Below are positions 24,027 to 35,760 of a stretch of DNA of 64,000 nt, one piece after another. This DNA comes from Beroe forskalii (taxonomy: Eukaryota > Ctenophora > Nuda > Beroida > Beroidae): positions 1 through 64,000 of the forward strand of contig WFMF01000307.1 of the NCBI GenBank assembly GCA_011033025.1, given 5' to 3'. The position numbers and the translations under genes were made by a program. The notes beneath the pieces were generated by a model that searched no databases, had not been told where the DNA came from, and worked only from the letters and a program-made list of their open reading frames with translations. Every line of letters begins with the position of its first letter. Positions within the stretch are counted from its first letter, which is position 1.

Positions 24027-24736
24027 CTGAAAACATTATCATTGTTTAGATACGGGTAAGAGATACTGATAATAATCATCACCAATAATAATCACGAAGT
24101 ATTTACTATTTGGCTTGAAAATTTCAAAACCCAGTAAGCTTGGGGAGGATTAAACAAGTAAAGAAGCTTTATGCTTCTAAAGGTCTAATTTCTAGTCATG
24201 AAAACATGTGGCAAAGACAATGTTTTTTGTCGATTGGAGGCACAGAAACTTGAATATCATGCTAAAGTAACTGAGCCAATTGAAGCAGCATACGTATAAA
24301 CTTTCAACTATCATGAATTCACTTAGGTTGGTAGGGCAATACTCCTTTGTGAAGTTAGCGGGACATAATAAGCGTGGCATATTTCAACAGGAGGCATTTG
24401 AGAAGTTTGAAATTCCACAATAAATTCCACAATAGCGGCATAACGTATCTAGAATTGTTACTTTCCACGCGTTAAATACCAAACAATTCGCACAATTGTT
24501 TAGTAAAGGTGGGGTAATGTACTGTGTTACCTGAACTGAACTCCCTCAGTACGGTCAGTAAGCAAACAAATTTATATCGATGACCATCGCTTGAAATATC
24601 TTGTAAATATTCACGTATCATAACGCGTTACAACTTACTGCATAATATTCCATCAAGTGTTGTTATGACTACAATAACGCGTTACTATGACTGCAATCAC
24701 GCGTTACTATGAAAAAAAGGAAACCAGTAGCTATAC

Positions 24737-24881
24737 CTCTTCAGGGATATTGTAGTCAGTAAAGACGGGTGAGTTTGGGGGCGAGATCCGATCCTGAGCG
24801 AGGCTGGTGATCTCCTTCACTAGCTTGGTTCTAGCACCCGACGCACCTGGTTTGCTGCTACTCATTGTGGTGTCATGCTGT
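24737..24881 (-). CDS. Exon of minus-strand gene, Ser/Pro-rich linker
   Basis: A 145-base minus-strand exon with acceptor CTCCCCGCAG and donor GAAGAG|gtatag. One base completes the Gln codon split with the exon at 33344-33453, then 48 codons run from QHDTTMSSSKPGASGARTKL through VKEITSLAQDRISPPNSPVF to TDYNIPEE. The other frames are closed. Motifs: a charged amphipathic stretch (KLVKEITSLAQD) and a SPPNSP proline-directed site. An in-frame ATG lies six codons in, so a downstream start from an alternative first exon is possible. No family recognised. Confidence 0.75.
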
Positions 24882-26214
24882 CTGCGGGGAGTACAGAGTT
24901 ACGTGTTGTGATTAATATGGGACCATTGTTATAGTTCACCCAGGGTTCAATACCCCCTGAACGTTTAAACTCCCCCTTCAAAATATGTTCATCGAATTGA
25001 TTTACAAAATAACCGCCCAAAGTACTTATTCTTCGGTCTCAAATAGATGGGAAGAGTGTAATAACTGTCCCCCTGTGTATGTTTTTCAAAATTGTCGCAA
25101 AGAGAGGGGTTTCAAATATTAAAGGGGGTGGGGGTGAATTTGAATCGAATGGTTCGAAATAAGAAAGCTGTGAGAACGTCTGGATATTTGAATGGTTTGC
25201 CGATAAAAGTACTCATCAACATAAATCTGACAAAAAGAGCGTGATTCTGAGAAAACAGTTGTCAAAGCGTTTAGATTTCTGCTTGATAACTGTAAAATTC
25301 TAACGAAAGATTTGAATTTTCAGTTGATTCATTTCTATGTTTTTCATAATTTTCAAAATTGGCCCCCAGTAACAAAGCGTCTGAGAAAAAATATTTCTCA
25401 GGAACGCGGTTTCTATATCAAATTTTGAAATTGTTCTGCCAGATCCCAAAACCCCTTAATTTTTTCACTCCCCTTTCAGTTCGAATCCTCCCAGAATCTT
25501 GAAATTGAGGCAACCCCTACCTACTTTTCCTGACCCAAATCTTCGCCCCACTACCATTATTCAGGAGGGGATGGAGATAAGTACTGACTAACGATCTAAC
25601 CAGAGTTTAAAGTTTATATTAATACATATAACAGTAAACATTTTCAAAGTGATTAAGTCAATTAGAAACCAGTCACCATGAAAAAAGCGCTGTTCTGATA
25701 CCGGTGTCTATCATAATGACAGAATTGCTAAATTTCGACATTTTCAATCACAAAACGGGTAACGATGTATTGATGAAAAAGGCGACACGCGTCGCCAATT
25801 CTCTTACTAGAAAATTGGTGGACGACAGTGAAATCACCTAACTCATGAAGTGTATCTTGACGGATAAAGCATTGTCTGATACTGGCTATTAAATATTATG
25901 AGTGCAGCAGCAAGTATTATGAAGTCTACTAATGTTTAATGTGAATATAATTGAGATCGTGTATCATATAATTTAATTGTACGGGCGAGGTATATCACTT
26001 CAAGATCTGCTGGAGGTCTGCTTCCAGATATGCCAGGGTGCACTCAATTGTAGGACTAAAATCTCGAGGATATTGAAAATTCTGCAGAAATCACAAAGCC
26101 CCAGGAATTTGCAGGTATAAAATTAATTATAAAAACATACCTTAATACTCAAAGGATTTTAAAACTTGTGTTCAGAAAAGGGTGGAAATCATTAAAATGG
26201 CATCAGACATGTAA

Positions 26215-26282
26215 ACCTGCTTTTCACGAAGTGAGTCAATGAGGAGTAACCTGCTTTTCACGAAGTGAGTCAATGAGGAGTA
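26215..26282. repeat. 34-bp tandem duplication
   Basis: A unit containing ACCTGCTTTTCACGAAGTGA and GTCAATGAGGAGTA occurs twice in perfect tandem. Confidence 0.95.
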
Positions 26283-26934
26283 GAGGATTGTATCAATACT
26301 TACCTAGATTTATTGCGGGCAATATGAACCGTCGGGGAAATATACGTTGTTTGCTAATTCGATGCAAAGTGTTCTCAAACCACGCAACTACAATTTAACA
26401 TGTATCGGTGAAGTCTGATACGACTCAATAACAATGTCACAGGACTATGAGTCCAGCTATACCCATCTTCTTACAGCAGCTACTATAGTTACACGCGCTT
26501 ATCCCACTTATCCAATTAAAAGCCGGTTATTCAGTACAAATCAGTTGTTCTTATTGACACACACACGGTCCCAAAGCGTCTGACGTTCACACGGCTTGGC
26601 AGACGCTCAGGAGGAGTACACTCCGGGAGATTACACTCGCGGACTACGCAACACTACTCTAACAAGCGGGAGGAGGGAGGGGAGCAAGTATAACACCAGT
26701 GTCTGCCGGCACTCGCGGAGAATGTTATAAATATTTAACGTTAGGGGGTTATGTGAGTAAATGACTAAATGAGAAGGCGAGGTCTGCGAAGATAGGTAAA
26801 TGTCAAGGTTGTGGGGGAGCAAATGATCTGAAACCCAACTAGCGGGGTGCATTTAATGAATAAATAGTAGGTCAGCTAAACAAAGGGACTACGTGTGAGA
26901 GTCGTTAATATATACAATCTGGGAGCGCGCAGCA

Positions 26935-28016
26935 GGGGGAGGAAGTGAGGGGAGATAAGGGAGGAAGTGAGGGGAGATAAGGGATGAAGTGAGGGGAGAT
27001 AAGGGATGAAGTGAGGGGAGATAAGGGAGGAAGTGAGGGGAGATAAGAGAGGAAATGAGGGGAGATAAGGGAGGAAGTGAGGGGAGATAAGGGAGGAAGT
27101 GAGGGGAGATAAGGGAGGAAGTGAGGGAGATAAGGGGGGAAGAGAGGGAAGATAAGGAGGGAAGTGAGGGGAGATAAGGGAGGAAGTGAGGGGAGATGAG
27201 GGAGGAAGTGAGGGGAGATAAGAGAGGAAGTGAGGGAGATAAGGGAGGAAATGAGGGGAGATAAGGGAGGAAGTGAGGGGAGATAAGGGAGGAAGTGAGG
27301 GGAGGGAGTGAGAGGAGATAAGGTAGGAAGTGAGGGGAGATAAGGGAGGAAGTGAGGGGAGATAAGGGAGGAAGTGAGGGAGATAAGGGAGGGAGTGAGG
27401 GAGATAAGGGAGGAAGAGAGGGGAGATAAGAGAGGAAGTGAGGGGAGATAAGAGAGGAAGTGAGGGGAGATAAGGGAGGAAGTGAGGGGAGATAAGGAGG
27501 AAGTGGGGGGAGATAAGGGAGGGAGTGAGGGGAGGTAAGGAGGAAGTCAGGGGAGATAAGAGAGGAAGTGAGGGGAAGTAAGGGAGGAAGTGAGGTGAGA
27601 TAAGGGAGGAAGTGAGGGGAGGTAAGGGAGGGAGTGAGGGGAGATAAGGGAGTGAGGGGAGGTAAGAGAGGTAGTGAGGGGAGATAAGAGAGGATACGAG
27701 GGGAGGGAGTGAGAGGAGATAAGGTAGGAAGTGAGGGGAGATAAGGGATGAAGTGAGGGGAGATAAGGGAGGGAGTGAGGGGAGATAAGGGAGTGAGGGG
27801 AGGTAAGAGAGGTAGTGAGGGGAGATAAGAGAGGATACGAGGGGAGGGAGTGAGAGGAGATAAGGTAGGAAGTGAGGGGAGATAAGGGAGGAAGTGAGGG
27901 GAGATAAGGGAGGAAGTGAGGGAGATAAGGGAGGGAGTGAGGGAGATAAGGGAGGGAGAGGGAAGATAAGGAGGGAAGTGAGGGGAGATAAGGGAGGAAT
28001 TGAGGGGACATAAAGA
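26935..28016. repeat. Polypurine minisatellite, about 21-bp unit, 1.1 kb
   Basis: Around 50 imperfect units built from GAGGGGAGATAAGGGAGGAA. The plus strand is almost entirely purine apart from one T per unit. A longer block of about 120 bases (27628-27750) is repeated 141 bases downstream (27769-27891), marked by the variant GAGGATACGAGGGG, which shows higher-order duplication. The absence of stops on the minus strand makes two open frames of about 400 codons rich in Ser, Pro and Leu. These are repeat artefacts without start context or splice support. Such mirror-symmetric polypurine tracts can form triplex DNA (known property of the sequence class). Confidence 0.95.
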
Positions 28017-28287
28017 AATTGGTACAGTAGTAAAATCAAAGAGAGATGAAAAAGAAAACATGAATAGCAGACGAATTTTGGAAAGAACATTACAAGAATA
28101 TAATATTTTTAGGCCCAGTAATGTTCTGCAAAAAGGTTCGATTCATTACTAGACTGAAGAGTTGACCTTGAACGTTATAGGGCAACGAAATTGTGGTAAT
28201 GTGGTATACTTCCAAAAATTTCTGGCTCTTGATATGAAAATATGATACTGGTTATTTGAGTTGTTCAATCCAATTTAGAGATATCTT

Positions 28288-28730
28288 ATTGGACATAATT
28301 ATCACGGTCATTACAGTCATGCTGAGCACCTCGGCGTGAATATTAATGTCCGTGAAAATTATGTCCATGATGCTAATGTCCGTGATTTTCAGGCCCGTCA
28401 TAATAAAGCCCAGTAGTTCTTATTAAATTTTTAGGGTATGGACGCAAAATTTCTAAGTTCACCTTTTCAAAAGTGCAAATAACAAAATTCTTCAGGACAT
28501 TGTATTTCTTTTTCATGCTCAGTGACTGTGATATGAAAATTCATCATTAATAATTAACAAAAATTTAGAAAAATATAAGTCAATTCAAGTATTCAAATCG
28601 TGGAAGAAAATGGGAAAAATCGAGCCAAAATTTTTTATTGTTGAAAATTTATTAAGTGGCAGGATCAAGCGTGAATATTAATGTCCGTGAAGCTTCAGGT
28701 CCGTGAAACTGAAGTCCGTGATAATGTTCG
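28288..28730. repeat. Segment with recurrent GTCCGTGA modules, possible MITE
   Basis: GGACATAATTATCACGG (about 28288) is inverted at about 28351 as CCGTGAAAATTATGTCC. The phrase GCGTGAATATTAATGTCCGT occurs at about 28335 and again at 28669. Variants of ATGTCCGTGA and GGCCCGTCA recur at least seven times. This combination of inverted and direct modules suggests a fold-back or short non-autonomous element of unclear class. Confidence 0.4.
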
Positions 28731-29810
28731 ATGAGGTAGTATTTTTCATAATTACTGTATTTTACTTTTCTCAATAATTTGTATGAACATAAAATGAAGA
28801 TTTTGAAGCAATAGATTGTAAATAATTTCACATACCTACTGCTGAAAAAATGTAATCAATCCACTGGTCAAAAAATTTCGGCTTGAAATTGCCCCTTAAC
28901 TAGATTATCGTAGAACGCCCGCGCAACCACATATGCACACACAACCACACACAACCACATGTAATAATACTAGGAGTGCAGTGTACTACTACTACTACGA
29001 GAGGTAAGAATGCAGCTCGGGAATACACTAACTTACCATCACAATAATAAATAGCTGAGTTTGTATTATGTTCTCCTTTAGGTTAGTGTAGCTACACAAT
29101 GCAGCCCATAGTTAACTGCAGTTATAGAACATAATTAATCCCATTCAATCATAACAATTCCTCATCCTCAGAGCTCACTATGTATTGTTTTCCCATTGAT
29201 CCCAATCTCAGCCATGACTGAGTTCACCTTAATTGCGAAAAGAAAAACAGGTGTATGTTGATGGCATTCCAACTTATTTTCATCTTTCCTATTATCATTA
29301 TTGGGTTGGTCAATATTTTGTTTAGCTGCAACTGGCAACTCCCATACAAATCTGAGGTTACTACTGAAACTATAACATAAGACGAGACTTTCAGTTTGAA
29401 TGACTTGGATTTTAAAGATAGTATTAATAGCTTAATAAGTGGTACTGTAAATATATTTTAGATGGTAAATTTTTGTCAACTTCCGAAGAAAATCGGGTTA
29501 TCAATCAACGAAAATGTTCGAGAATAAAATAAAGAAAACTCCGGCACCCCCTGGGCATCAACCCTACGAACACTAGTACAAAGAAAAGCATAAACAGTTA
29601 CATAAAGCGGAGGAAAACGTATAATTTGAGGATTATACTTGAAACATCACAAAGAAAAAGGGGAGGTGGGTTGTAACATTTGCCCTGATAGTTAGCCCTT
29701 GCTCTCTCTCCCTAGCAGCAGGGGTTGCACCTCAACAACAGGCGATTTGGAGGGGTACGTTATCAGTGCTACTGCAGGAGTGAGCACCGCCTACTCCTGG
29801 CATGTGACAT

Positions 29811-30011
29811 TCACCTAGGGTATAGGGGGAGGCGAACAAAAAACATGTGATCAGCAGTTTTACATTTCCTGTTACAGCGACAATAGATTAACAAGTCGTT
29901 GGGCGGCTCTTCACGCAGGAGTTTAGGCCCTGGTTTCGGAGGGTTTTGGGGCTGCGCCTCCTGCAGCATGCAGTGTGGTGTACTCGGCAGTATGTCGCAG
30001 CTTCTCAGCAA
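29811..30011 (-). pseudogene. Possible LINE 3' relic with Cys/His motif
   Basis: The minus-strand frame has LLREEPPNDLLIYCRCNRK followed by CKTADHMFF. This resembles the C..C..H zinc-knuckle-like tail at the end of some non-LTR retrotransposon ORF2 proteins. A vaguely similar stretch occurs near 61930 on the minus strand (FLLNEEQITLCIC). No reverse transcriptase is recognisable next to it. Weak call. Confidence 0.2.
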
Positions 30012-31086
30012 CTTCCACTTCCAGAGAATGCTCTACTTCTCGGAAACGCACTTCTCTGGAATGTACTTCACAGCGGAATTCAGCAATGATCGATAAAGAC
30101 TTTTCCTTTCAGCTATAGAACGCGTAATTTGTTTCCTCGCAATGTAAAAGCTCTGGAAGCACTGATGAGGTCACCTCTACCATCCACCATTAGAGAGGCT
30201 CTCTCCCAATTGTAGTACTCCTAAAGGACAGAGGTGTATTATCTCTCCCGCTGTAACAAGTGAAACAAGCCATGAAGTTGTAATTGAGCACATCATCTTC
30301 CCCGGTGTACAAGTCCTGAGTGGTTTCGGGAAGGGATTCATATTTTCATCGTATTGAAAAGTCACGAATATCACCGGCAATATGATAACCTCATTGCAAT
30401 CTCCCAATACATATGGTCATGGAGAGAAATATCTTGTCTTGATATTCAGAATTGTGAGTGAGCATCAAATTCTGGACAAAAGAAGATAAGACGGTATTTT
30501 CGACTCGAATTATTGATTCTACTACCAGGCAGAAGATGTTCTAATCTTACTGAATTGCCACGAATTCAGAATGGGCGAAACATAGATGAATGATTTTAGA
30601 GGACTTACTCCTCTCAAAATTTTGAAAGGTCCACTTTTCATCTTGGAAGTTGGAAGATGGATGAGTCAGTCTCCTTGGTGTGAATTTCCTATATTTGGTT
30701 AGTGAAATAAGCACTTTTCTGCAAAGAATAAAGATTTTCCGTTCATTTCCGAATAAGGCCTGAATTGACCTGGCAATTTGGCTCCACATGGAGACTGGCT
30801 GGGAACGGTGGTCATAATATCCAATCTTGAGGATAAAAGTTGGAATCGACTTCACGATTTAAAGACTATCCACACTAGACTGAAATCCACTGTACGGCAT
30901 AATCGGATCCGAGTGCAGAAGCAAGAAAAGCTTTATCAGAGTAATATATTATGAGTATTATTTATGATTATCAACATAATATTACATGATAAAATTTCAA
31001 CATGAACAAGCATTGGAACATTATTATGCATTGTGTTTCATCGCAACTAATAGCTTAATAGTAGTTCTAATAGCACTTCTACCACT

Positions 31087-32155
31087 GCAATGCAAGGAGT
31101 AGGGGTGTCACTGCAATGCAAGGAGTAGGGGTGTCACTGCAATGCAAGGAGTAGGGGTGTCACTGCAATGCAAGGAGTAGGGGTGCCACTGCAATGCAAG
31201 GAGTAGGGGTGTCACTGCAATGCAAGGAGTAGGGGTGTCACTGCAATGCAAGGAGTAGGGGTGTCACTGCAATGCAAGGAGTAGGGGTGTCACTGCAATG
31301 CAAGGAGGAGGGGGGTGCCACTGCAATGCAAGGAGGAGGGGGTGTCACTGCAATGCAAGGAGTAGGGGGTGTCACTGCAATGCAAGGAGGAGGGGGGTGT
31401 CACTGCAATGCAAGGAGTAGGGGTGTCACTGCAATGCAAGGAGTAGGGGTGTCACTGCAATGCAAGGAGGAGGGGTGTCACTGCAATGCAAGGAGTAGGG
31501 GGGTGCCACTGCAATGCAAGGAGTAGGGGTGTCACTGCAATGCAAGGAGTAGGGGTGTCACTGCAATGCAAGGAGTAGGGGTGTCACTGCAATGCAAGGA
31601 GGAGGGGTGTCACTGCAATACAAGGAGGAGGGGGGTGTCACTGCAATGCAAGGAGTAGGGGTGTCACTGCAATGTAAGGAGTAGGGGTGTCACTGCAATG
31701 CAAGGAGTAGGGGTGTCACTGCAATGCAAGGAGTAGGGGTGTCACTGCAATGCAAGGAGTAGGGTGTCACTGCAATGCAAGGAGTAGGGGTGTCACTGCA
31801 ATGCAAGGAGTAGGGGTGTCACTGCAATGCAAGGAGTAGGGGTGTCACTGCAATGCAAGGAGTAGGGGTGTCACTGCAATGCAAGGAGTAGGGGTGTCAC
31901 TGCAATGCAAGGAGTAGGGGTGTCACTGCAATGCAAGGAGTAGGGTGTCACTGCAATGCAAGGAGTAGGGGTGTCACTGCAATGCAAGGAGTAGGGGTGT
32001 CACTGCAATGCAAGGAGTAGGGGTGTCACTGCAATGCAAGGAGTAGGGGTGTCACTGCAATGCAAGGAGTAGGGGTGTCACTGCAATGCAAGGATTAGGG
32101 GTGCCACTGCAATGCAAGGAGTAGGGGTGCCACTGCAATGCAAGGAGTAGAGGGT
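31087..32155. repeat. 26-bp minisatellite, about 41 copies
   Basis: The unit contains ACTGCAATGCAAGGAGTAGG followed by GGTGTC. Copies are very homogeneous. Variants include GGAGGAGGGG for GGAGTAGGGG (concentrated at 31300-31640), GTGCC for GTGTC at both ends and in the middle, and one- or two-base gains of G. Each unit holds a run of 4-6 G. No function visible. High homogeneity suggests recent expansion or gene conversion. It lies inside the large intron. Confidence 0.97.
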
Positions 32156-32289
32156 GCAACGTCACCGGAGCGACATTTCCAATCACAATAATGATGTCAC
32201 ACATGGCAATAGCATTCTGCTGGTGAAGTACCACGGCCACATACGCTCAGCTATAGAGCTCGCGTGTGTAGAATACGTGTGTGCTGCAA

Positions 32290-32556
32290 CCACTAAATTC
32301 TAATGTACTGATGTACGGTAAATTCTAATGTACGGTGAACTCTAAGGTACGCCGGTACGGTAGTCGGTGAATTTTAATGTATGGTTTACTCTAGTGTACG
32401 GTGAATTCTAATGTACGGTTAACTCTAATGTACGGTAAACTCTAATGTACGGTAAATTCTAATGTGTGGTAAATTCTAATGTATGGCAAATTCTAGTTTA
32501 CGATTAACTCTAATGTACGGTAAACTCTTATGTACTGTTAACGCTAATGTACGGTA
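32290..32556. repeat. 17-bp AT-rich minisatellite
   Basis: Degenerate units of about 17 bases with consensus CTCTAATGTACGGTAAA, about 15 copies, more diverged than the neighbouring 26 bp array. Confidence 0.9.
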
Positions 32557-33085
32557 GCACCGCGTGCGATGAATATCATCAACCATCAATTTCAAGTGAC
32601 GGCGAAATTAAGGCTTTTGATTTTATCATTCTCAAGAGTCATAGTTTCCCTCAATAACAACATTAGGACATTTCACTGCTTCTATGCTAGTCAAAGACGA
32701 TGACAGTAATCGGAAGAATGAAAATCGATACATCGATCAAGTTATATTTTGCGAAGTTTTGTTCATGGAAAGGCAAACGAATGATCAAACATTTAGTCAT
32801 GGCATTGTTCCTCATGATGTGCGGAATTTTGTAGTTGAACTTTGACGTAAATTCTTTTGATTTGGTACACTATATAAAAGTATTGACCGATATGCGCCCT
32901 GGGATAAAAGTGTAAAGATGCGTATGGAACTTATCTATACCGAACAGGTGAGGATTACATGAGTAGTATCGTATCAAAAGTCACATCGGTAGTATTCAGA
33001 AACTTCTGTCAAAAAGTCAGGAAATTAGTCATCCACACTTAAACCTGCTTTCTGGGTAAAAACTGGCAAGTCATTTTCCTCCCAT

Positions 33086-33138
33086 GGGCCTGTTAGATAA
33101 ACTTATATCTAGTAAATATAAGTTTATCTGACAGGCCC
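33086..33138. repeat. 53-bp hairpin
   Basis: The arm GGGCCTGTTAGATAAACTTA pairs with TAAGTTTATCTGACAGGCCC with one G/T-type mismatch around a short AT loop. It lies about 200 bases inside the large intron, on the 3' side of the exon at 33344-33453 in the direction of transcription. It could be a tiny fold-back element or a structured RNA. Nothing identifies it further. Confidence 0.85.
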
Positions 33139-33343
33139 AAGGGAACATCTAACTGAGTTTTATTTTCAAATGATTTTGTTAATTTGGTGGATATAGTATT
33201 TTCCTCCCCAATTTTAAAGTTCTGCTTAAATCTCAAATAAGCCGTATTTTTACTTTTTTTTCGCGTATTTAATAACCTCTAAAGAAATTTTTCGTCTACT
33301 ATGATACGCGTATTTTTCTTCAGATTGATCTCACAGTACTCAC

Positions 33344-33453
33344 TGAGAAGGGTCGTTATTAAAGTCGGGGTTGTTCTCGCTCTGTAGGGGTGGTAGTTGC
33401 TGGTTTCGACGGACGTTCTCCTCCTTGTTGCTCTGAATCTCCTTCTTCTTGTC
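33344..33453 (-). CDS. Exon of minus-strand gene, charged N/Q-rich
   Basis: A 110-base minus-strand exon. A pyrimidine-rich acceptor (CTTAACTCCTTGGTGTAG) precedes 36 codons running DKKKEIQSNKEENVRRN, QQLPPLQSENNPD, FNNDPS, then two bases before a strong donor (TTCTCA|gtgagt). The two bases plus one base of the exon at 24737-24881 make a Gln codon. The segment is basic, then Asn/Gln-rich and probably disordered. The DKKKEIQSNKEENVRR part could be helical. No family recognised. It starts in phase 0, matching the end of the small exon at 35761-35781. Confidence 0.75.
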
Positions 33454-35760
33454 CTACACCAAGGAGTTAAGTTAGCAGGGTGGAAAATCAGGGAATCTTA
33501 CGAGGGGATGTCAGAAGATCTCAGAAAGTCCAGACATTTCAGTGTCGTATTACTGTGAAAGGGGACGATAGTGAAATGTCTGAGGGAAACTTGATTTCCT
33601 GACACCCCTGCCAAGTAGTAAAAATGATTTGAATAAGCAGCAAGATTCTAAGAACTTGGACATTAAAATCAAATACACCATTCAGTTGGTCGCTCATGCT
33701 TTTATGTTATGAAATGTTTGATATAACCAAAATTGCCTGCGGAGGCAAAATTATAAATTTGTCATATAATAACATTGATATTCTAATATTACAGGAGCAA
33801 AGTCATTTGATGGATGATTTGAACAATAGTTGGGCTGAATTTAATCAGCATTAATTGAACTAATTAGGGTATAACAATACACAGCAGTAATTCCACGTAC
33901 ACCGCAGTTCAGAGCAGCAAGGGAAGGACTTAGGTTATGAGCTACTACTGTACAGTGAAATATACTTTGCGGTATACCAAAATAGAATATCTTAATATAG
34001 TGATAGATCAAAGTAATAATCATGGCATAAATCGCACGGAAAACTAAAACTAGCGAACATAAAATCCTTGGGTTACGATAACTACGTAAAGCAGTTAAAA
34101 ACATTTTAGTGAAATGAAAAAACGCAGAAATGAAAAAGCAACGAATAGCAATTTACAGGAGCGGAGAAAGTAAAATGGAAGAGAATGGAATGATGAAAGT
34201 CTCATTCAAGAAGTTGGAACGACCCAGCTGTCGCGGAATTTTCGACCACTGTCCAACAAAAATCATAATCAAAGGCTGGGAATGGTAAAGAGAGATGACA
34301 TACAACCGTTGGGAATAATGTGAGACGACAAAATAATCGGACTTTGAAATGCCGACTGGAATTAATGAAAAATAATCATCAAGAGCTTTACTATTCTTCT
34401 GAGCAGTTAAATTGGTAAGCTTCCCTTAATTAATAGCTATCTCTGCCTCCTCAAGTCCCAATTGCCTTATTGTTGCATATAGGCAGGGTTACAAATGCAA
34501 AAGTGCCCCAAATCGAAATATTTGTGCACACTACCTATGCAGTAGAAACGTAACCACGATAACAACCAAAAGGCGGACAGTATTTACGCGCACGTGTGCG
34601 CGCATCATGACACAATGCAAAGCAGAGAAGCTCCCCTCATTTGAGCGCGATAGGGTGTGGGTTATACGTTATATATTAAACCTCTCAATCCCTAGACGGA
34701 GACCCCTCCCTCCCCCCGGAAGCGATGGTTAAATTATGGATATGAGCACTTAGGATTAGTTCAGGGCCACCGCGATTGTACTGGTAACAGCCACCCGCTG
34801 TACAATGCCTATATATATTAGCGCCGCGCAAGGGAATATCAGATAAAGGTGGTGTGACGTCATCAATTCTCCCTTCTGAAGCATGGTAATGACGTCACTA
34901 CCAGCAGCTATTATCCGCACACAACGGAGGAGAGAGAAGAGAATATTACACGTTTAGCGGAGGGTAGCTGCGGGTGTAATTCTGAAGCTCCTCCTCCTCC
35001 TCCCACTGATTTATAAAGCGAATGTCATTGTTTTATTTCCTTCCAATATTATAATAATTTCCTCTTCTCAGGAGAGGGGAGGAGTAACTGAAAATCACCA
35101 CAATCAAGCGCCACACATGCGTCATTACCATGGTTTACAAGGGAAAACTGATTTGCAACTCATATCTGGATGGAAGGCATATACAGATTAGACTACCATG
35201 TAGACTATCTAATATCTATAGCATTACGATAAAATTTTCATCTTACAATCCTGAAATGCGGAATTACAGTAATTCCGCATTTCAGGATTGTAAGATGAAA
35301 TAAGTTAGAAATCAGTAATACTGATTATCAACTTATCTAATTTCACCTGTCAAGGATTACAGGCTGATTATCATATTGGTATTCAAATAGTCAAAGGTCA
35401 CGCGTCATAACTCCTATAACACGGAGGAAGTGTGAAATGTCAGGGAGGTCTAAGCATGCTTCTTAGCATTAAATCAAACTAAATAAGTAAATATCATAAA
35501 AATCAGAATAAAAATAAAAAATGCGTCGAAGTATTCTCGATATAAATACCTCAGTCAATCGCTCGAAAAATATAAGCAAAGCAACGGTTTAGTAAACATA
35601 CAAAACGTTAGGCAGCGCACTGTCTTAGAGTCGAACTACCAAGGATGATCAAGTGAACAATCGCTGAAATGCTAGGAATTTTATACATGAGCGAAAAAGG
35701 TGATGACGATCAAAAGTTATCGACAGATTCTGCGCACTCTACGACTTCCTTGGTACTTAC
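33454..35760 (-). other. Probable intron with CRE-rich patch and a 65-bp hairpin
   Basis: The interval lies between two minus-strand exons in compatible phase. It contains two TGACGTCA palindromes at 34855 and 34890 and a perfect hairpin at 35236-35300. No other exon was found. Confidence 0.45.
35236..35300. repeat. Perfect 65-bp palindrome (32-base arms)
   Basis: The arm beginning TTTCATCTTACAATCCTGAA is followed by a single central A and then its exact reverse complement ending AAGATGAAA. I found no mismatch over 32 paired bases. Such loop-less palindromes are unstable in cloning and replication. It may be a fold-back element remnant, a local inverted duplication, or an assembly artefact. 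Confidence 0.95.

Larger units (their letters stand above)
24882..33343 (-). other. Large intron containing two minisatellites
   Basis: This interval separates two minus-strand exons whose phases agree (two bases before, one base after). It holds the polypurine minisatellite (26935-28016), the 26 bp minisatellite (31087-32155), the 17 bp array (32290-32556), the GTCCGTGA-rich segment (28288-28730) and the hairpin at 33086-33138. No splice-bounded exon was seen inside. In the transcript the 27 kb array is read as pyrimidines. Confidence 0.6.

Noticed and set aside
25480..25500. TTCGAATCC, reminiscent of a tRNA T-loop
   Set aside because: No acceptor stem, anticodon arm or D-arm can be placed around it.
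26876..28090. 404- and 390-codon minus-strand open frames rich in Ser, Pro, Leu
   Set aside because: They are translations of the polypurine minisatellite complement, which lacks stops in several frames. There is no non-repeat coding sequence and no splice or start support.
31272..31526. Plus-strand frame with repeated LQCKE/TAMQG peptides
   Set aside because: Translation of the 26-bp minisatellite.
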